A DNA stretch of 62,300 nt. It comes from Myxococcales bacterium. Lineage in GTDB: Bacteria; Myxococcota; UBA727; VGSZ01. Of the stretch, positions 17,834 through 26,729 are shown piece after piece. Each line of letters opens with the position of its first letter. The stretch's first letter is position 1. The notes under the pieces were generated by a model, which did not search any database, was not told where the DNA came from, and was given only the letters and a program-made list of their open reading frames with translations. Location: contig JAHFED010000035.1 of NCBI GenBank assembly GCA_023248635.1, positions 1 to 62,300 of the forward strand, read 5' to 3'. A program made the position numbers and the translations under genes.

Positions 17834-19999
17834 TCAATCTGACCCGCAGGCATCGCCATCGACGTCGTCCTCGCTGCCGTCTTCCTCATCGGCGGTGTCG
17901 ACCCGCAAGGCGGCGAGGATGCGCTCGGCGAGGGCTGCGCCGATGCCGGGCACGGCGGCGACGACGGCGACATCAGCATCGGCCACGGCTCGGGCGCTGC
18001 CCAACACGCGCAACAGTGCTTTCCTCTTTTCAGGACCGATGCCGGGGATCTCGTCGAGCACGGAGCGCAGGGTGCGGCGTTTGCGGCGTCCGCGGTGGGC
18101 CGTGATGGCGAAGCGGTGGGCCTCGTCGCGGATCTGCTCGATGAGGAAACGATCCGCGGTGTGGGCGCGCAGCACCAAGGGGTCCTTGACCCCCGGCAGG
18201 AACAAGCGCTCAGGGCTCATCTGCAGATCGGCGTCGTCGACGGCGTCGGCTGCGGGGCCGAGGGCGCCGCGATCCTCGCGGGGGGTGTCGGGCCGAGGGC
18301 GCGTCTTGCCGGCCCTCTTGCCCTTGACGTTGAAGGAGCGCGCCTTGGCCACCGATGCCAACGCCAGCCTCGGCCCGGCGGCTGCGAGCTGCGGGGCCTG
18401 CCCCTCGCCCTGGTTGACGACGACGACTCCGTGGTCGCGGCACGCCGTGATGGCTACGTTGAGCTGTCCTTTGCCGCCGTCGACGATGAGCAGGTCGGGC
18501 AGGTCGTCGAGCTCGCGCCCTCGCCGCAGACGACGGCCGATGGCCTCGTAGAGCATCGCGAAGTCGTCGGTGCCTTCGACGGTCTTGATGTTGAAACGAC
18601 GGTAGCGCGCTTTGTCGGCCGCGCCATCGACGAAGCACACCTGGCTGGCGACGGCGTCTTCGCCCTGGAAGAGCGAAATGTCGAAGCACTCGATCACCCG
18701 CGGTGACGACGACAGCCCCAGCCTTTCTTGGAGGGTGGCCAGGCCCTTTTCGCGCGTCTCTTTCTTGCGCAGCCTCTCTTCGATGGTGGTCACCGCGTTC
18801 TTGAGCGCGATCTCGACGAGCTTGCCGCCCTGCCCCCGCTGCGGAACCCGCACCTCGACCTTCTTGCCGCAGCGCTCGCTGATGACCTCCTGCAGGGCCA
18901 CTTCGGCTCCGGCGAGGCCCTGGCTCAGCAACACTTCTTCGGGAATCGAGAGCAGGTCGATGTCGTCGTAGAGCTGATCGAGCCAGCTCGTCACCAGCTC
19001 CTCGGTGGGAAACTCGGCGCGGTCGAAGTCGAAGGTCTCGAGCCCCTGCATGCGACCATCGCGCACCACCACCCGCGCCAAGACCAGCAACGAACCGCGG
19101 CGCTCGATGCCGTAGATGTCCTGGTTGCGGCGGTGTTCGACGTCGGTGACGGCCTGGTCGTGCAGGGCGGCGACGATCTGGGTCAATTGATCGCGCACCC
19201 GGGCCGCACCTTCGAAGGCCTCTTGTTCGGCGAGCTCGGTCATACGGCCGCGCAGACGGTCGGCGAGCTCGGTGCGACGCCCAGACAAGAACAGCGCGGC
19301 ATCTTGCACAGATTCAGTGTAGCTCTGAACCTCGTAGACGCACGGTGCCGGACAGCGGCCGATCTGGTGCTGCAGACAGGGGCGGGTGCGGTTTTCGAGC
19401 ACCGAATCGCGGCAGGTGCGCAGCTGAAAGTGCCGGTTCAAGACCCTCAAGGTCGAGCGCGCCGACGTCGCCGAATGGTAGGGCCCAAAAGTGCGAGCGC
19501 CGAGCTCCCGCGCCGTCGACGTCGACTCGTCAGCGCGGGGGCCGCGCACCACCTCGACCCGCGGAAAGCGCGCGCGCAACGGCTGCCGGGGATCCGTCGA
19601 CGGCTTCGTGATCAGGCGCAGGTGGATGAAGTTTTTGTCGTCGCGCAACTTGACATTGAATCGCGGCTGATGTTCACGAACCAGCGTTCGCTCGAGCAGC
19701 AGCGCTTCCTTCTCGTTGCGCACCACAATGACGTCGAGATCATCGAGAAGATCATCGAGCCAATCAACGAATTGCCGCGTGTCCGATCCGGAAAAATACG
19801 AGCGTACGCGCGCACGAAGATCCGCTGCTTTACCGACGTAGAAGCTCTCGCCTTGGCGATCCTTCATGATGTAGCACCCGGGATCGGTGGGCAGCGTGCG
19901 CACGCGCTCGGCGATGCGCACGCGGCGCTCGGCTCGGCTCTCTCTTTTCGGCACCGGCCCTGCACCGGGCGCAGCGCCGTCCTCGGGTGGTTTGGGCAT
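17834..19999 (-). CDS. uvrC: UvrABC excinuclease subunit C
   Basis: A 721-residue nucleotide-excision-repair nuclease. It has an N-terminal GIY-YIG domain (GCYIMKDRQGESFYVGKAAD) that makes the 3' cut, a Cys cluster (CRDSVLENRTRPCLQHQIGR, then CPAPC) like the iron-sulphur site of UvrC, a UVR motif (AEQEAFEGAARVRDQL), an RNase-H-like domain for the 5' cut (IECFDISLFQGEDAVASQV) and a tandem helix-hairpin-helix (IPGIGPEKRKALLRVLG, VPGIGAALAERIL). The family is usually about 600-620 residues. The excess comes from a 30-residue N-terminal extension, a charged insert before the helix-hairpin-helix region and an acidic C-terminus. It heads the minus-strand operon and is divergent from ybaB. Confidence 0.95.
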   Translation of the reverse strand: MPKPPEDGAAPGAGPVPKRESRAERRVRIAERVRTLPTDPGCYIMKDRQGESFYVGKAADLRARVRSYFSGSDTRQFVDWLDDLLDDLDVIVVRNEKEALLLERTLVREHQPRFNVKLRDDKNFIHLRLITKPSTDPRQPLRARFPRVEVVRGPRADESTSTARELGARTFGPYHSATSARSTLRVLNRHFQLRTCRDSVLENRTRPCLQHQIGRCPAPCVYEVQSYTESVQDAALFLSGRRTELADRLRGRMTELAEQEAFEGAARVRDQLTQIVAALHDQAVTDVEHRRNQDIYGIERRGSLLVLARVVVRDGRMQGLETFDFDRAEFPTEELVTSWLDQLYDDIDLLSIPEEVLLSQGLAGAEVALQEVISERCGKKVEVRVPQRGQGGKLVEIALKNAVTTIEERLRKKETREKGLATLQERLGLSSSPRVIECFDISLFQGEDAVASQVCFVDGAADKARYRRFNIKTVEGTDDFAMLYEAIGRRLRRGRELDDLPDLLIVDGGKGQLNVAITACRDHGVVVVNQGEGQAPQLAAAGPRLALASVAKARSFNVKGKRAGKTRPRPDTPREDRGALGPAADAVDDADLQMSPERLFLPGVKDPLVLRAHTADRFLIEQIRDEAHRFAITAHRGRRKRRTLRSVLDEIPGIGPEKRKALLRVLGSARAVADADVAVVAAVPGIGAALAERILAALRVDTADEEDGSEDDVDGDACGSD

Positions 20000-20084
20000 G
20001 CAGTTTCCGTCTGGGCGATCCCTGGCTACATCACTGGGCCTACAGGGCTACACACTGATCCCTTCTCACGCACAGGGAGACAAC

Positions 20085-20399
20085 ATGTTCGATCCATCCA
20101 AGCTGGGCGAGATGATGGCCCAGGCGCAACAGATGCAGCAGCGCTTGCAAGACGAGCTCAAGGTCAAGGTGCTCGAGGGCCAGGCCGGCGGCGGCATGGT
20201 CAAGATCGAGGTCAATGGCATGTTCGAGGTGACCAAGGTGACCATCGACAAGAAAGTCGTCGACCCCGACGACGTCACCCTGCTGGAAGATCTCGTGCGC
20301 GCCGCGGTGACCCAGGCCCTCGCCCGCGTGGAAGAGGCGCGCATGGAAAACGCCCGCGCCATGGCCGGCAACATGGGGCTGCCCGGCGGCCTCTTTTGA
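20085..20399 (+). CDS. ybaB: YbaB/EbfC nucleoid-associated protein
   Basis: A 104-residue DNA-binding protein. The ATG at 20085 has GGGAGA 4 nt upstream. The sequence is typical: an N-terminal helix (LGEMMAQAQQMQQRLQDEL), the core GQAGGGMVKIEVNGMFEV and a C-terminal helix. It is dimeric and binds DNA. It is followed after 2 bp by recR, the usual order in bacteria, although dnaX is not upstream here; uvrC is divergent instead. Confidence 0.95.
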   Translation: MFDPSKLGEMMAQAQQMQQRLQDELKVKVLEGQAGGGMVKIEVNGMFEVTKVTIDKKVVDPDDVTLLEDLVRAAVTQALARVEEARMENARAMAGNMGLPGGLF

Positions 20400-20401
20400 G
20401 C

Positions 20402-21016
20402 GTGAGCAATGTGTCGTCGTCGGACCCGATCCGGGCCCTGGTCTCGCAGCTCTCGCGCCTGCCGGGGATCGGTGAGCGCACCGCGACGCGCCTGGTGCAC
20501 CACCTCTTGCGCCAGGATCGGGCGCTGCTGCACGCTTTGGCCGAGTCCCTCGTCGACGTCGCCGACCATGTTCACGAGTGCCCCCGCTGCTGCACCCTCA
20601 CGGCCAACATCGGGCGCTGTTCGGTGTGCGAAGACACCCGCCGCGACGACGCCATCCTCTGCGTGGTGGCCACCATCCAGGATCTCGCGGCCATCGAGGC
20701 GACGTCGGAATTCCGCGGCCGCTACCACGTGCTGCACGGGACGCTCTCGCCCATCGACGGCACCCGCCCCGACGACCTGCGCCTGCAGCCGCTCTTGGCC
20801 CGCCTCCTCGACGACGACCAAGGGGTCGCGGAGATCATCTTGGCGACGCCGCCCTCGGTGGATGGCGAGGCCACCGCCCTGTATCTCAAGAAGCTCCTGG
20901 GACTCCACGGCTTGAAGATCACGCGCATCGCCTCGGGGGTACCCGTGGGGGGGGATCTGCAATTCGCTGACAAGCCGACCCTCGCCCGCGCCATCGCGTT
21001 GCGACGTACCATCTGA
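20402..21016 (+). CDS. recR: Recombination mediator RecR
   Basis: A 204-residue protein. The GTG at 20402 is the best start: no ATG precedes the conserved N-terminus, and it follows the ybaB stop by 2 bp; a TTG at 20396 is possible. Features are an N-terminal helix-hairpin-helix (LSRLPGIGERTATRLVHHLL), a C4 zinc finger (CPRC and CSVC) and a TOPRIM domain (VVATIQDLAAIEATSEFRGR) with the HGTLSPIDG loop. RecR loads RecA with RecF/RecO on gapped DNA. Confidence 0.95.
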   Translation: MSNVSSSDPIRALVSQLSRLPGIGERTATRLVHHLLRQDRALLHALAESLVDVADHVHECPRCCTLTANIGRCSVCEDTRRDDAILCVVATIQDLAAIEATSEFRGRYHVLHGTLSPIDGTRPDDLRLQPLLARLLDDDQGVAEIILATPPSVDGEATALYLKKLLGLHGLKITRIASGVPVGGDLQFADKPTLARAIALRRTI

Positions 21017-21036
21017 AGGTGCGCTCTGGAGGGCCC

Positions 21037-21732
21037 ATGCACGTCAACGACGAATACGCGCGCAAGCACATGGCGGCCGAAGGGGACGCGCTCTTCTTCG
21101 ACAAGAAACACTGGCCGCGCTGGTTCAACCGCTTGATCGGCGGGGCCATGATCGCTGCCTCGTGCGCCGTCGTCGGCGGCGCCGTCGTCGACGCCAAGCC
21201 CGAGCTCCTCGTCGCCCTCTTGCCCATCAGCTTCAGCTTTGTCGCGCAGCTCTCGTTTTCGACCTTGAGGACGATGGTCACCCGCCGCTTCGTCCATATC
21301 CAATATGGACTCTTCGGACCAAAGATTCCCATCGAAGACTTCATCTCCGCCGACGTCGTCGACTACGATTGGAAGAAGTACGGCGGCTTCGGCATTCGCT
21401 ACAGCATCCGCGATGGCTCGATGGCCTACAACATGATGGGCGACCAGGGGCGCGCGGTAAAGCTCGTCTATCGCGCCAAGGGCAAAGAAACGGTCCTCCT
21501 GGTCAGCGCCGACGACCCCGAGCGTTTGTGCGCCGCCATCGCCGAAGCTCGTGCGACGTCGACGTCGGCCCCCGCCAGCTCTCTCAGCGATGTGCGCCTG
21601 CGTCTAGGCGTGCAAGACGCGCCCCCGCCTGCGACCCCGGCGGCGAAGCAGAGCAGCAACATCACCCGCGACGAGCAGATGCCTGAAGAAGTGCGTGAAC
21701 GGATCGCAGCTGCGCAGCGTGAGAAGCCCTGA
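21037..21732 (+). CDS. Membrane protein with PH-like cytoplasmic domain
   Basis: A 231-residue protein. The ATG at 21037 follows GGAGGG. Two adjacent membrane helices (residues ~30-75) precede a beta-rich region (RRFVHIQYGLFGPKIPIEDF, YGGFGIRYSIRDGS, KETVLLVSADDPERL) that resembles bacterial PH-like domains. The last ~50 residues are low-complexity. It is downstream of recR but functionally unrelated as far as can be seen. Its stop is 4 bp from the stop of the convergent gene. Confidence 0.75.
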   Translation: MHVNDEYARKHMAAEGDALFFDKKHWPRWFNRLIGGAMIAASCAVVGGAVVDAKPELLVALLPISFSFVAQLSFSTLRTMVTRRFVHIQYGLFGPKIPIEDFISADVVDYDWKKYGGFGIRYSIRDGSMAYNMMGDQGRAVKLVYRAKGKETVLLVSADDPERLCAAIAEARATSTSAPASSLSDVRLRLGVQDAPPPATPAAKQSSNITRDEQMPEEVRERIAAAQREKP

Positions 21733-21736
21733 GCGC

Positions 21737-22381
21737 TCACCCTTGGGATCGTCGCCCGCGCCTGAGCAGCAGAACCACAGAGAGCACGACTGCGGTGTCG
21801 GCCCCAGCCAAGCCCCCCGCGGCGCACCCACACCCTGGCGGTGAGAGGTCGCCATCGCGCCGTTTCCGCCCAGCGGGCTGCTCCGGCTCAGTCACACCGG
21901 CGTCCGCCTCGTCGGCGTCTGGGGTCCCAGCGTCGGGGGCGGGGTCTGGGCTCCCAGCGTCGCGCGCGTCGACGTCAGCCGCGGCAGCGACGTCGACACC
22001 GACCGATGCCCTGACGCTCGTGCCCATGGAATCCAGCACGTCGACGACGGCGAGATAGCTGCCGCCCTCGTGATCGCCGTAGAGATGCTCAACGACGAAG
22101 GGGCCAGAGCTCTCGGCTACGACACCGGCCATCGAGAGTCCGTCGCCACTGAGCCAGGAGACCCGATGAGGGGCGACGCCGCCGGCGAGGTTCGCCGTGA
22201 GGTGCACAAGAGCCGGAGCGACACCGTCGACGACCTCGGCGCTGGCGACCGCCGAGAGCTCGTCGGGTGCGCCCGAGCTTGGCAGCACGAAGGTGTGGGC
22301 CAAGGGAGCCACGCCGTCGTCGACGTCCTGGGCGGTGAGCAACAAGCGTCGGCGGCACCAACCACATCGCCTTGCAAGCAC
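21737..22381 (-). pseudogene. MYXO-CTERM protein remnant lacking a signal peptide
   Basis: A 214-codon open frame. The C-terminus has the MYXO-CTERM plan: PPGCGCAAGG, a hydrophobic stretch and an Arg-rich end (VVLLLRRGRR). That plan marks exported proteins processed at the surface in Myxococcota. The middle contains a PKD-like beta domain (VHLTANLAGGVAPHRVSW) and an Asp/Pro-rich linker. No signal peptide can be found in any frame of the 60 bp up to ugd, although MYXO-CTERM proteins need one. I infer a 5' truncation; an intact intracellular protein with this tail would make no sense. Confidence 0.55.
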
Positions 22382-22440
22382 CGCGGTCCCCTGAGCCCCG
22401 TCGACGTGCTGGCCTCACATGCGGACCCTCGAAGCCAAGC

Positions 22441-23751
22441 TCACACTCGGCCGATGCCGACGTAGACGAAGCCGCGCTGCCGCAACTGCTGGGGGTCGTA
22501 GATGTTGCGACCGTCGAAGACGACCTTTTGCTTCAGCTTCTGGCCGATGTCCTCCCAATCGGGGCTGCGGAACTCGGGCCACTCGGTCATCAGCACCAGC
22601 GCATCGGCGCCGTCGACGACGGAATATTCGTCCGGCCCGAAGGAGAGCTGGTCGCTTGCCTTCTTGCCGAAGTGGGACTGGGCGTTGGGCACCGCCACCC
22701 GATCCCAGGCGCGCACCGTGGCGCCCTGGGCCAGCAAGCCCTCGATGAGGGGAATGGCCGGGGCCTCGCGGATGTCGTCGGTGCGGGGTTTGAAGGCCAG
22801 GCCCCAGATGGCGATCACTTTGCCGGCCAAAGAACCGTCGAAGTGGCCGATCACCTTTTCGAGCATGAGGCCGCGTTGGCGCAGATTGGCGGCGTCGGTG
22901 GCCTCGAGGATGGACTGGGGGGCGCCCTGCTCGCGTCCCATGTGCGCGAGGGCCTTCACGTCCTTGGGAAAGCAGGAGCCGCCATAGCCGACGCCGGGGT
23001 AGAGGAAGGCCTTGCCGATGCGGCTGTCCGAGGACATGCCGCGGCGAACGTCGTCGACGGAGGCCCCCACCTTCTCGCAGAGCGCGGCCAACTCGTTCAT
23101 GTAGCTGATGCGCGTCGCGAGCATGCCGTTGGCGGCGTACTTGGTGAGCTCGGCGGACCTCGTCGACATCAGCAGGATGCGCAGCTCTCGCAGGAGCAGG
23201 GGCTTGTAGAGCCGTTCGAGGGCCGCGCGCGCCACGTCGTCGTCGACGCCCAAGATGATGCGCTCGGGCCGCAGGAAATCGTTGACGGCATCGCCCTCTT
23301 TCAAGAACTCCGGGTTGGAGGCGACGTGAATGGGGTGTTTGCCGCCGGCCACCAGGGCGCGCAGGCGGGCCGCAGTACCCACGGGCACGGTGCTCTTGGT
23401 CGCCAGCACCAAGGGGCCGCTGGCCGCGTCGCGCACTTGGGCGGCCGCCTGAAGGACGAAGCGCAGATCCGCGGAGCCATCGCTCGCTGGGGGCGTGCCC
23501 ACGCAGAGCAGCACGACGTCGCGACCGAGCAGCGCCTCCTTCAGATCGCTCGCGAAGCGCAGACGCCTGGCTTTCACATTTGCCGAAACGAGATCTTCGA
23601 GGCCCGGCTCGTAGAAAGGGATGACACCCCCGCGCAGACTCTCGAGACGTGGGAGGTCGACGTCGACGCAGACGACGTCGACGCCGGCATCGGCGAGCCC
23701 AGCCCCGCTGACCAGGCCGACGTAGCCGGTGCCCATGACCGCGATCTTCAT
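22441..23751 (-). CDS. ugd: UDP-glucose 6-dehydrogenase
   Basis: A 436-residue cytoplasmic enzyme oxidising UDP-glucose to UDP-glucuronate with NAD. The ATG at 23751 overlaps the asnB stop (ATGA) and gives the canonical start MKIAVMGTGYVGLVSG with the Rossmann GxGxxG. The catalytic cysteine is in GVGYGGSCFPKDVKAL. The C-terminal UDP-binding domain (GLAFKPRTDDIREAPAIPL) is complete and the length is normal. It is the third gene of a GT2-asnB-ugd operon, pointing to a uronic-acid-containing surface glycan. Confidence 0.93.
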   Translation of the reverse strand: MKIAVMGTGYVGLVSGAGLADAGVDVVCVDVDLPRLESLRGGVIPFYEPGLEDLVSANVKARRLRFASDLKEALLGRDVVLLCVGTPPASDGSADLRFVLQAAAQVRDAASGPLVLATKSTVPVGTAARLRALVAGGKHPIHVASNPEFLKEGDAVNDFLRPERIILGVDDDVARAALERLYKPLLLRELRILLMSTRSAELTKYAANGMLATRISYMNELAALCEKVGASVDDVRRGMSSDSRIGKAFLYPGVGYGGSCFPKDVKALAHMGREQGAPQSILEATDAANLRQRGLMLEKVIGHFDGSLAGKVIAIWGLAFKPRTDDIREAPAIPLIEGLLAQGATVRAWDRVAVPNAQSHFGKKASDQLSFGPDEYSVVDGADALVLMTEWPEFRSPDWEDIGQKLKQKVVFDGRNIYDPQQLRQRGFVYVGIGRV

Positions 23752-25730
23752 GCCTTCTCCTGCGCTCTCGGGCTTCGGCGACGCCAGAGCATCCACATCA
23801 ACATCGACCAGAGCAGCTTTCGGTGGTTCGCTTGTTTGCTGCGGTGCTCACGCACCAGGGTGCGTACCACCCGCGCATCGAGGAAGCCGTCGGCGACGAC
23901 GTTGCGGTCGCCCAGCAGCTCATCGACGAGGGGGGCCAGCGCGCCGTTGAGCCACGCTGCGACGGGCATGCCGAACCCCTTCTTGCGCCGCCGCACAATC
24001 GACTCCGGGAGGAGCCCGCGGGCGACGTGCTTGAGCAGGTGCTTGCCCGAGCCCCCCTGCACCTTGTCGGCGACGACGAGGGAGAGGGCGAGTTCGACGA
24101 CGTGCCGGTCCAAAAAGGGCGCGCGGGCCTCGAGCCCTGCCGCCATGGTCGCGCGATCGACCTTCTGCAGCACGCCGGCCGCCAGATAATTGCGCAGGTA
24201 GCCGAAAGTGACGACGTCGAAGGCGTTGCGGGCCCCGTGTTCTTCGATAGCCACGCGCTCGAGCTCATCGAGAGGTCGCAAGAGATCGCGCGAATCGAGG
24301 TGGGAGCGCAGGTCGGGCGCGAAGAGAGCCCGCAGTCGGGCGTCGGTGGCGCCCGCCAAGAAGAGCTGGTGACGACGCAGCGGCCGTCTTTCACCCAGCC
24401 CGTCGAGGGTGCGCTGCAGCTTGAAGTCGAGGGCCAGATCGCTGTGCGAGACCGGCAGCGCCCTCACCGCCCGCAAGAGCAGGTCGGTGCCTGCCCCCAG
24501 CAAGGGCAGGCGATCGAGCAGCGGCGGCCGCAAGCTCTCGACGACAAAGGTGGGATAGCCCCCGAAGAGCTCGTCACCGCCGTCGCCGCCGAGGGCCACA
24601 GTGACGCGCTCGTGGGCGAAGCGGGCCAGCAAGAAAGTGGGCACCACGCTGTGATCGGCGAAGGGCTCGGCGAGGTGCGCGCCGAGGTGCGGAACCACGT
24701 CGAGCAGCGCGCGCTCGTCGACGATGTGCTCGTGGTGACGACTGCCGACGTGCCTGGCCACCGTGCGCGCAAAGACGCTCTCATCGAAGCTGGGGTCGCG
24801 AAAACCGATGGAGAAGGTCTCGAGCTTGGTGGTGTGGCGCGCGGCCAAGGCCGCAACCACGCTGGAATCGATGCCCCCCGAAAGAAATACGCCCACCGGC
24901 ACGTCGGCGTGCAGCAGCCGCGCGCTGACGGCATCGTCGAGGGCGGCGCCGACGACGTCGACCCGGGCGTCGAAGCTGGTGGGCACCGCTACGCCGCCGA
25001 AGCGCCACGAGCCGAAGGGACGGGAGCGGGTGTGGTCCCAGGTGTTGGGTCGCTCGAGATCGAATTCGACGACGTGGCCGGGGGGGATCTTCCAAGCCCC
25101 GCACCAGATCGAGTCCGGATCGGGGACGAAGTCAAAAGCGAAGAAACGCGCCGCCGCGCTGACGTCGACGTCGCCGCTGCGATTGGGCAAGAGCTCAAGG
25201 GCCTGCAGCTCGCTGGCAAAGGCCAGGCGCGGACGACCGCCGAAGAAGCGCGGTCCGGCGATGGTCAGCGGCTTCTTGCCCATGGAATCGCGCGCCAGGA
25301 TCAAGCGCCGACCAACGACGTCGACGGCGGCGAAGGCGAACATACCCGAGAGCTGGGGACATAGTTGCGTTCCATGCTCCAACAGGCCGCGCAGCAGCGC
25401 CTCGGTGTCGCTGTGATCCGAGACGAAGCGGTGTCCCCGCCCTTGCAGACCATGACGCAACTGTTGGTGGTTGTAGATCTGGCCATTGAAGACCAAGGCA
25501 AGGCGCGTCTGGGAGGGTTCGACGTCGTCGACCATGGGCTGCGCACCGCCAGCGAGGTCGAGGATCGAGAGACGGCGGTGGACAAGGCCCGCGTGGGCCA
25601 GGCCACCCCTGCCGCGCCACACCCCTTCGCCGTCAGGACCGCGGTGGGCCAGGGCGTGGGCCATGCGGTGCAGGGTGGCGTCGTCGACGACAGCGCCTGG
25701 GGCTTCGATGAGGCCGGCGATCCCGCACAT
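23748..25730 (-). CDS. asnB: Glutamine-dependent asparagine synthase-type amidotransferase
   Basis: A 660-residue enzyme with the N-terminal nucleophile Cys2 (MCGIAGLIE) of the glutaminase domain and the ATP-pyrophosphatase loop LSGGIDSSVVAAL in the synthase domain. It is full length for AsnB. AsnB homologues inside polysaccharide clusters often amidate uronic acids rather than aspartate. The neighbours (a glycosyltransferase and ugd) make that reading possible here, but free asparagine synthesis cannot be excluded. It begins 3 bp after the GT2 stop. Confidence 0.9.
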   Translation of the reverse strand: MCGIAGLIEAPGAVVDDATLHRMAHALAHRGPDGEGVWRGRGGLAHAGLVHRRLSILDLAGGAQPMVDDVEPSQTRLALVFNGQIYNHQQLRHGLQGRGHRFVSDHSDTEALLRGLLEHGTQLCPQLSGMFAFAAVDVVGRRLILARDSMGKKPLTIAGPRFFGGRPRLAFASELQALELLPNRSGDVDVSAAARFFAFDFVPDPDSIWCGAWKIPPGHVVEFDLERPNTWDHTRSRPFGSWRFGGVAVPTSFDARVDVVGAALDDAVSARLLHADVPVGVFLSGGIDSSVVAALAARHTTKLETFSIGFRDPSFDESVFARTVARHVGSRHHEHIVDERALLDVVPHLGAHLAEPFADHSVVPTFLLARFAHERVTVALGGDGGDELFGGYPTFVVESLRPPLLDRLPLLGAGTDLLLRAVRALPVSHSDLALDFKLQRTLDGLGERRPLRRHQLFLAGATDARLRALFAPDLRSHLDSRDLLRPLDELERVAIEEHGARNAFDVVTFGYLRNYLAAGVLQKVDRATMAAGLEARAPFLDRHVVELALSLVVADKVQGGSGKHLLKHVARGLLPESIVRRRKKGFGMPVAAWLNGALAPLVDELLGDRNVVADGFLDARVVRTLVREHRSKQANHRKLLWSMLMWMLWRRRSPRAQEKA

Positions 25731-25733
25731 GTT

Positions 25734-26714
25734 TCAGCCGGACACCTTGGCTGCCGACGGCCCGAGGGCTCGTTGGGTGCCCACCGTCTCTCGGACCAGA
25801 TAAATCGGCTTGTGTTGTGACTCATGATAGGTGCGGACTTGCAGCTCGGCCAGCAACCCCATCATAATGCTCTGCACTCCCAATAGGAGCAAAAAAGCAG
25901 CCAGTAATCCCAGCGAGAATGTGTGTTGCCAATGAACATTGGCGAGCTTGATCCCGACGACAGCCAGGCCCGCTGCGCCGCCAAAGAAAGACAGCCAAAA
26001 CCCATAGAATCCGAAGAAATAGATCGGCTTTGTCGCGTAGTTTCCTAACAATTGGACTGTCATCAAATCCAGCAAGACTTTGAAGACGCGATCCATGCCG
26101 TAATGAGACACACCGCCGGCGCGGGGGCGGTGGTTGACGACGATTTCTGTGATCTTGGCCCCGGCCCACGCCGCGTGGATGGGGATGAAGCGGTGCATCT
26201 CGCCATAGAGGTGCACGTTTTCGAGCACGCTCTTTCGGTAGGCCTTCAGGGTGCAGCCATAGTCGTGGATGGCGACGCCGCCGACGCGGGCGATGATGCG
26301 GTTGGCGATCACCGAGGGAAAGCGACGGGAAAAGAGGCGGTCTTGGCGGTGCTTGCGCCAGCCGGACACGACGTCGAAGCCCTTGTCGATCTCGGCCAAG
26401 AGGCGGGGCACGTCGGCGGGGTCGTTTTGCAGATCGGCATCGAGAGGAACGACGACGTCGCCGCTGGCGTGATCAAAGCCTGCGACCATGGCCGCGGTTT
26501 GCCCGAAGTTCCTGCGAAAGATGATGGCCCGGTAGCGCGCGTCTTTTTCCGCCTGCGCTTTGATCAAGCTCGGGGTCTGATCGCGGCTGCCATCGTCGAC
26601 GAGGATCACCTCCAAGTCTCCCGCCCAAGACGCGGCCATGGCGTCGACTTCGGCGAAGAGCCGGGGCAGATTCTCTGCTTCGTTCAAGCAGGGGACGACG
26701 AGGCTGACCTTCAT
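25734..26714 (-). CDS. Family 2 glycosyltransferase, polyprenyl-phosphate type
   Basis: A 326-residue protein that starts MKVSLVVPCLNEAENLPRLF. The GT-A fold shows DDGSRD and the metal-binding PLDADLQNDP. Two C-terminal membrane helices (residues ~240-300) match the DPM1/GtrB/ArnC group, which transfer sugars to polyprenyl phosphate at the inner membrane. The product probably feeds surface-glycan or lipid modification together with asnB and ugd in the same operon. Its start is only 15 bp from that of the divergent DUF2079 gene. Confidence 0.9.
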   Translation of the reverse strand: MKVSLVVPCLNEAENLPRLFAEVDAMAASWAGDLEVILVDDGSRDQTPSLIKAQAEKDARYRAIIFRRNFGQTAAMVAGFDHASGDVVVPLDADLQNDPADVPRLLAEIDKGFDVVSGWRKHRQDRLFSRRFPSVIANRIIARVGGVAIHDYGCTLKAYRKSVLENVHLYGEMHRFIPIHAAWAGAKITEIVVNHRPRAGGVSHYGMDRVFKVLLDLMTVQLLGNYATKPIYFFGFYGFWLSFFGGAAGLAVVGIKLANVHWQHTFSLGLLAAFLLLLGVQSIMMGLLAELQVRTYHESQHKPIYLVRETVGTQRALGPSAAKVSG

Positions 26715-26729
26715 CGTCGTCGTCGTAAC

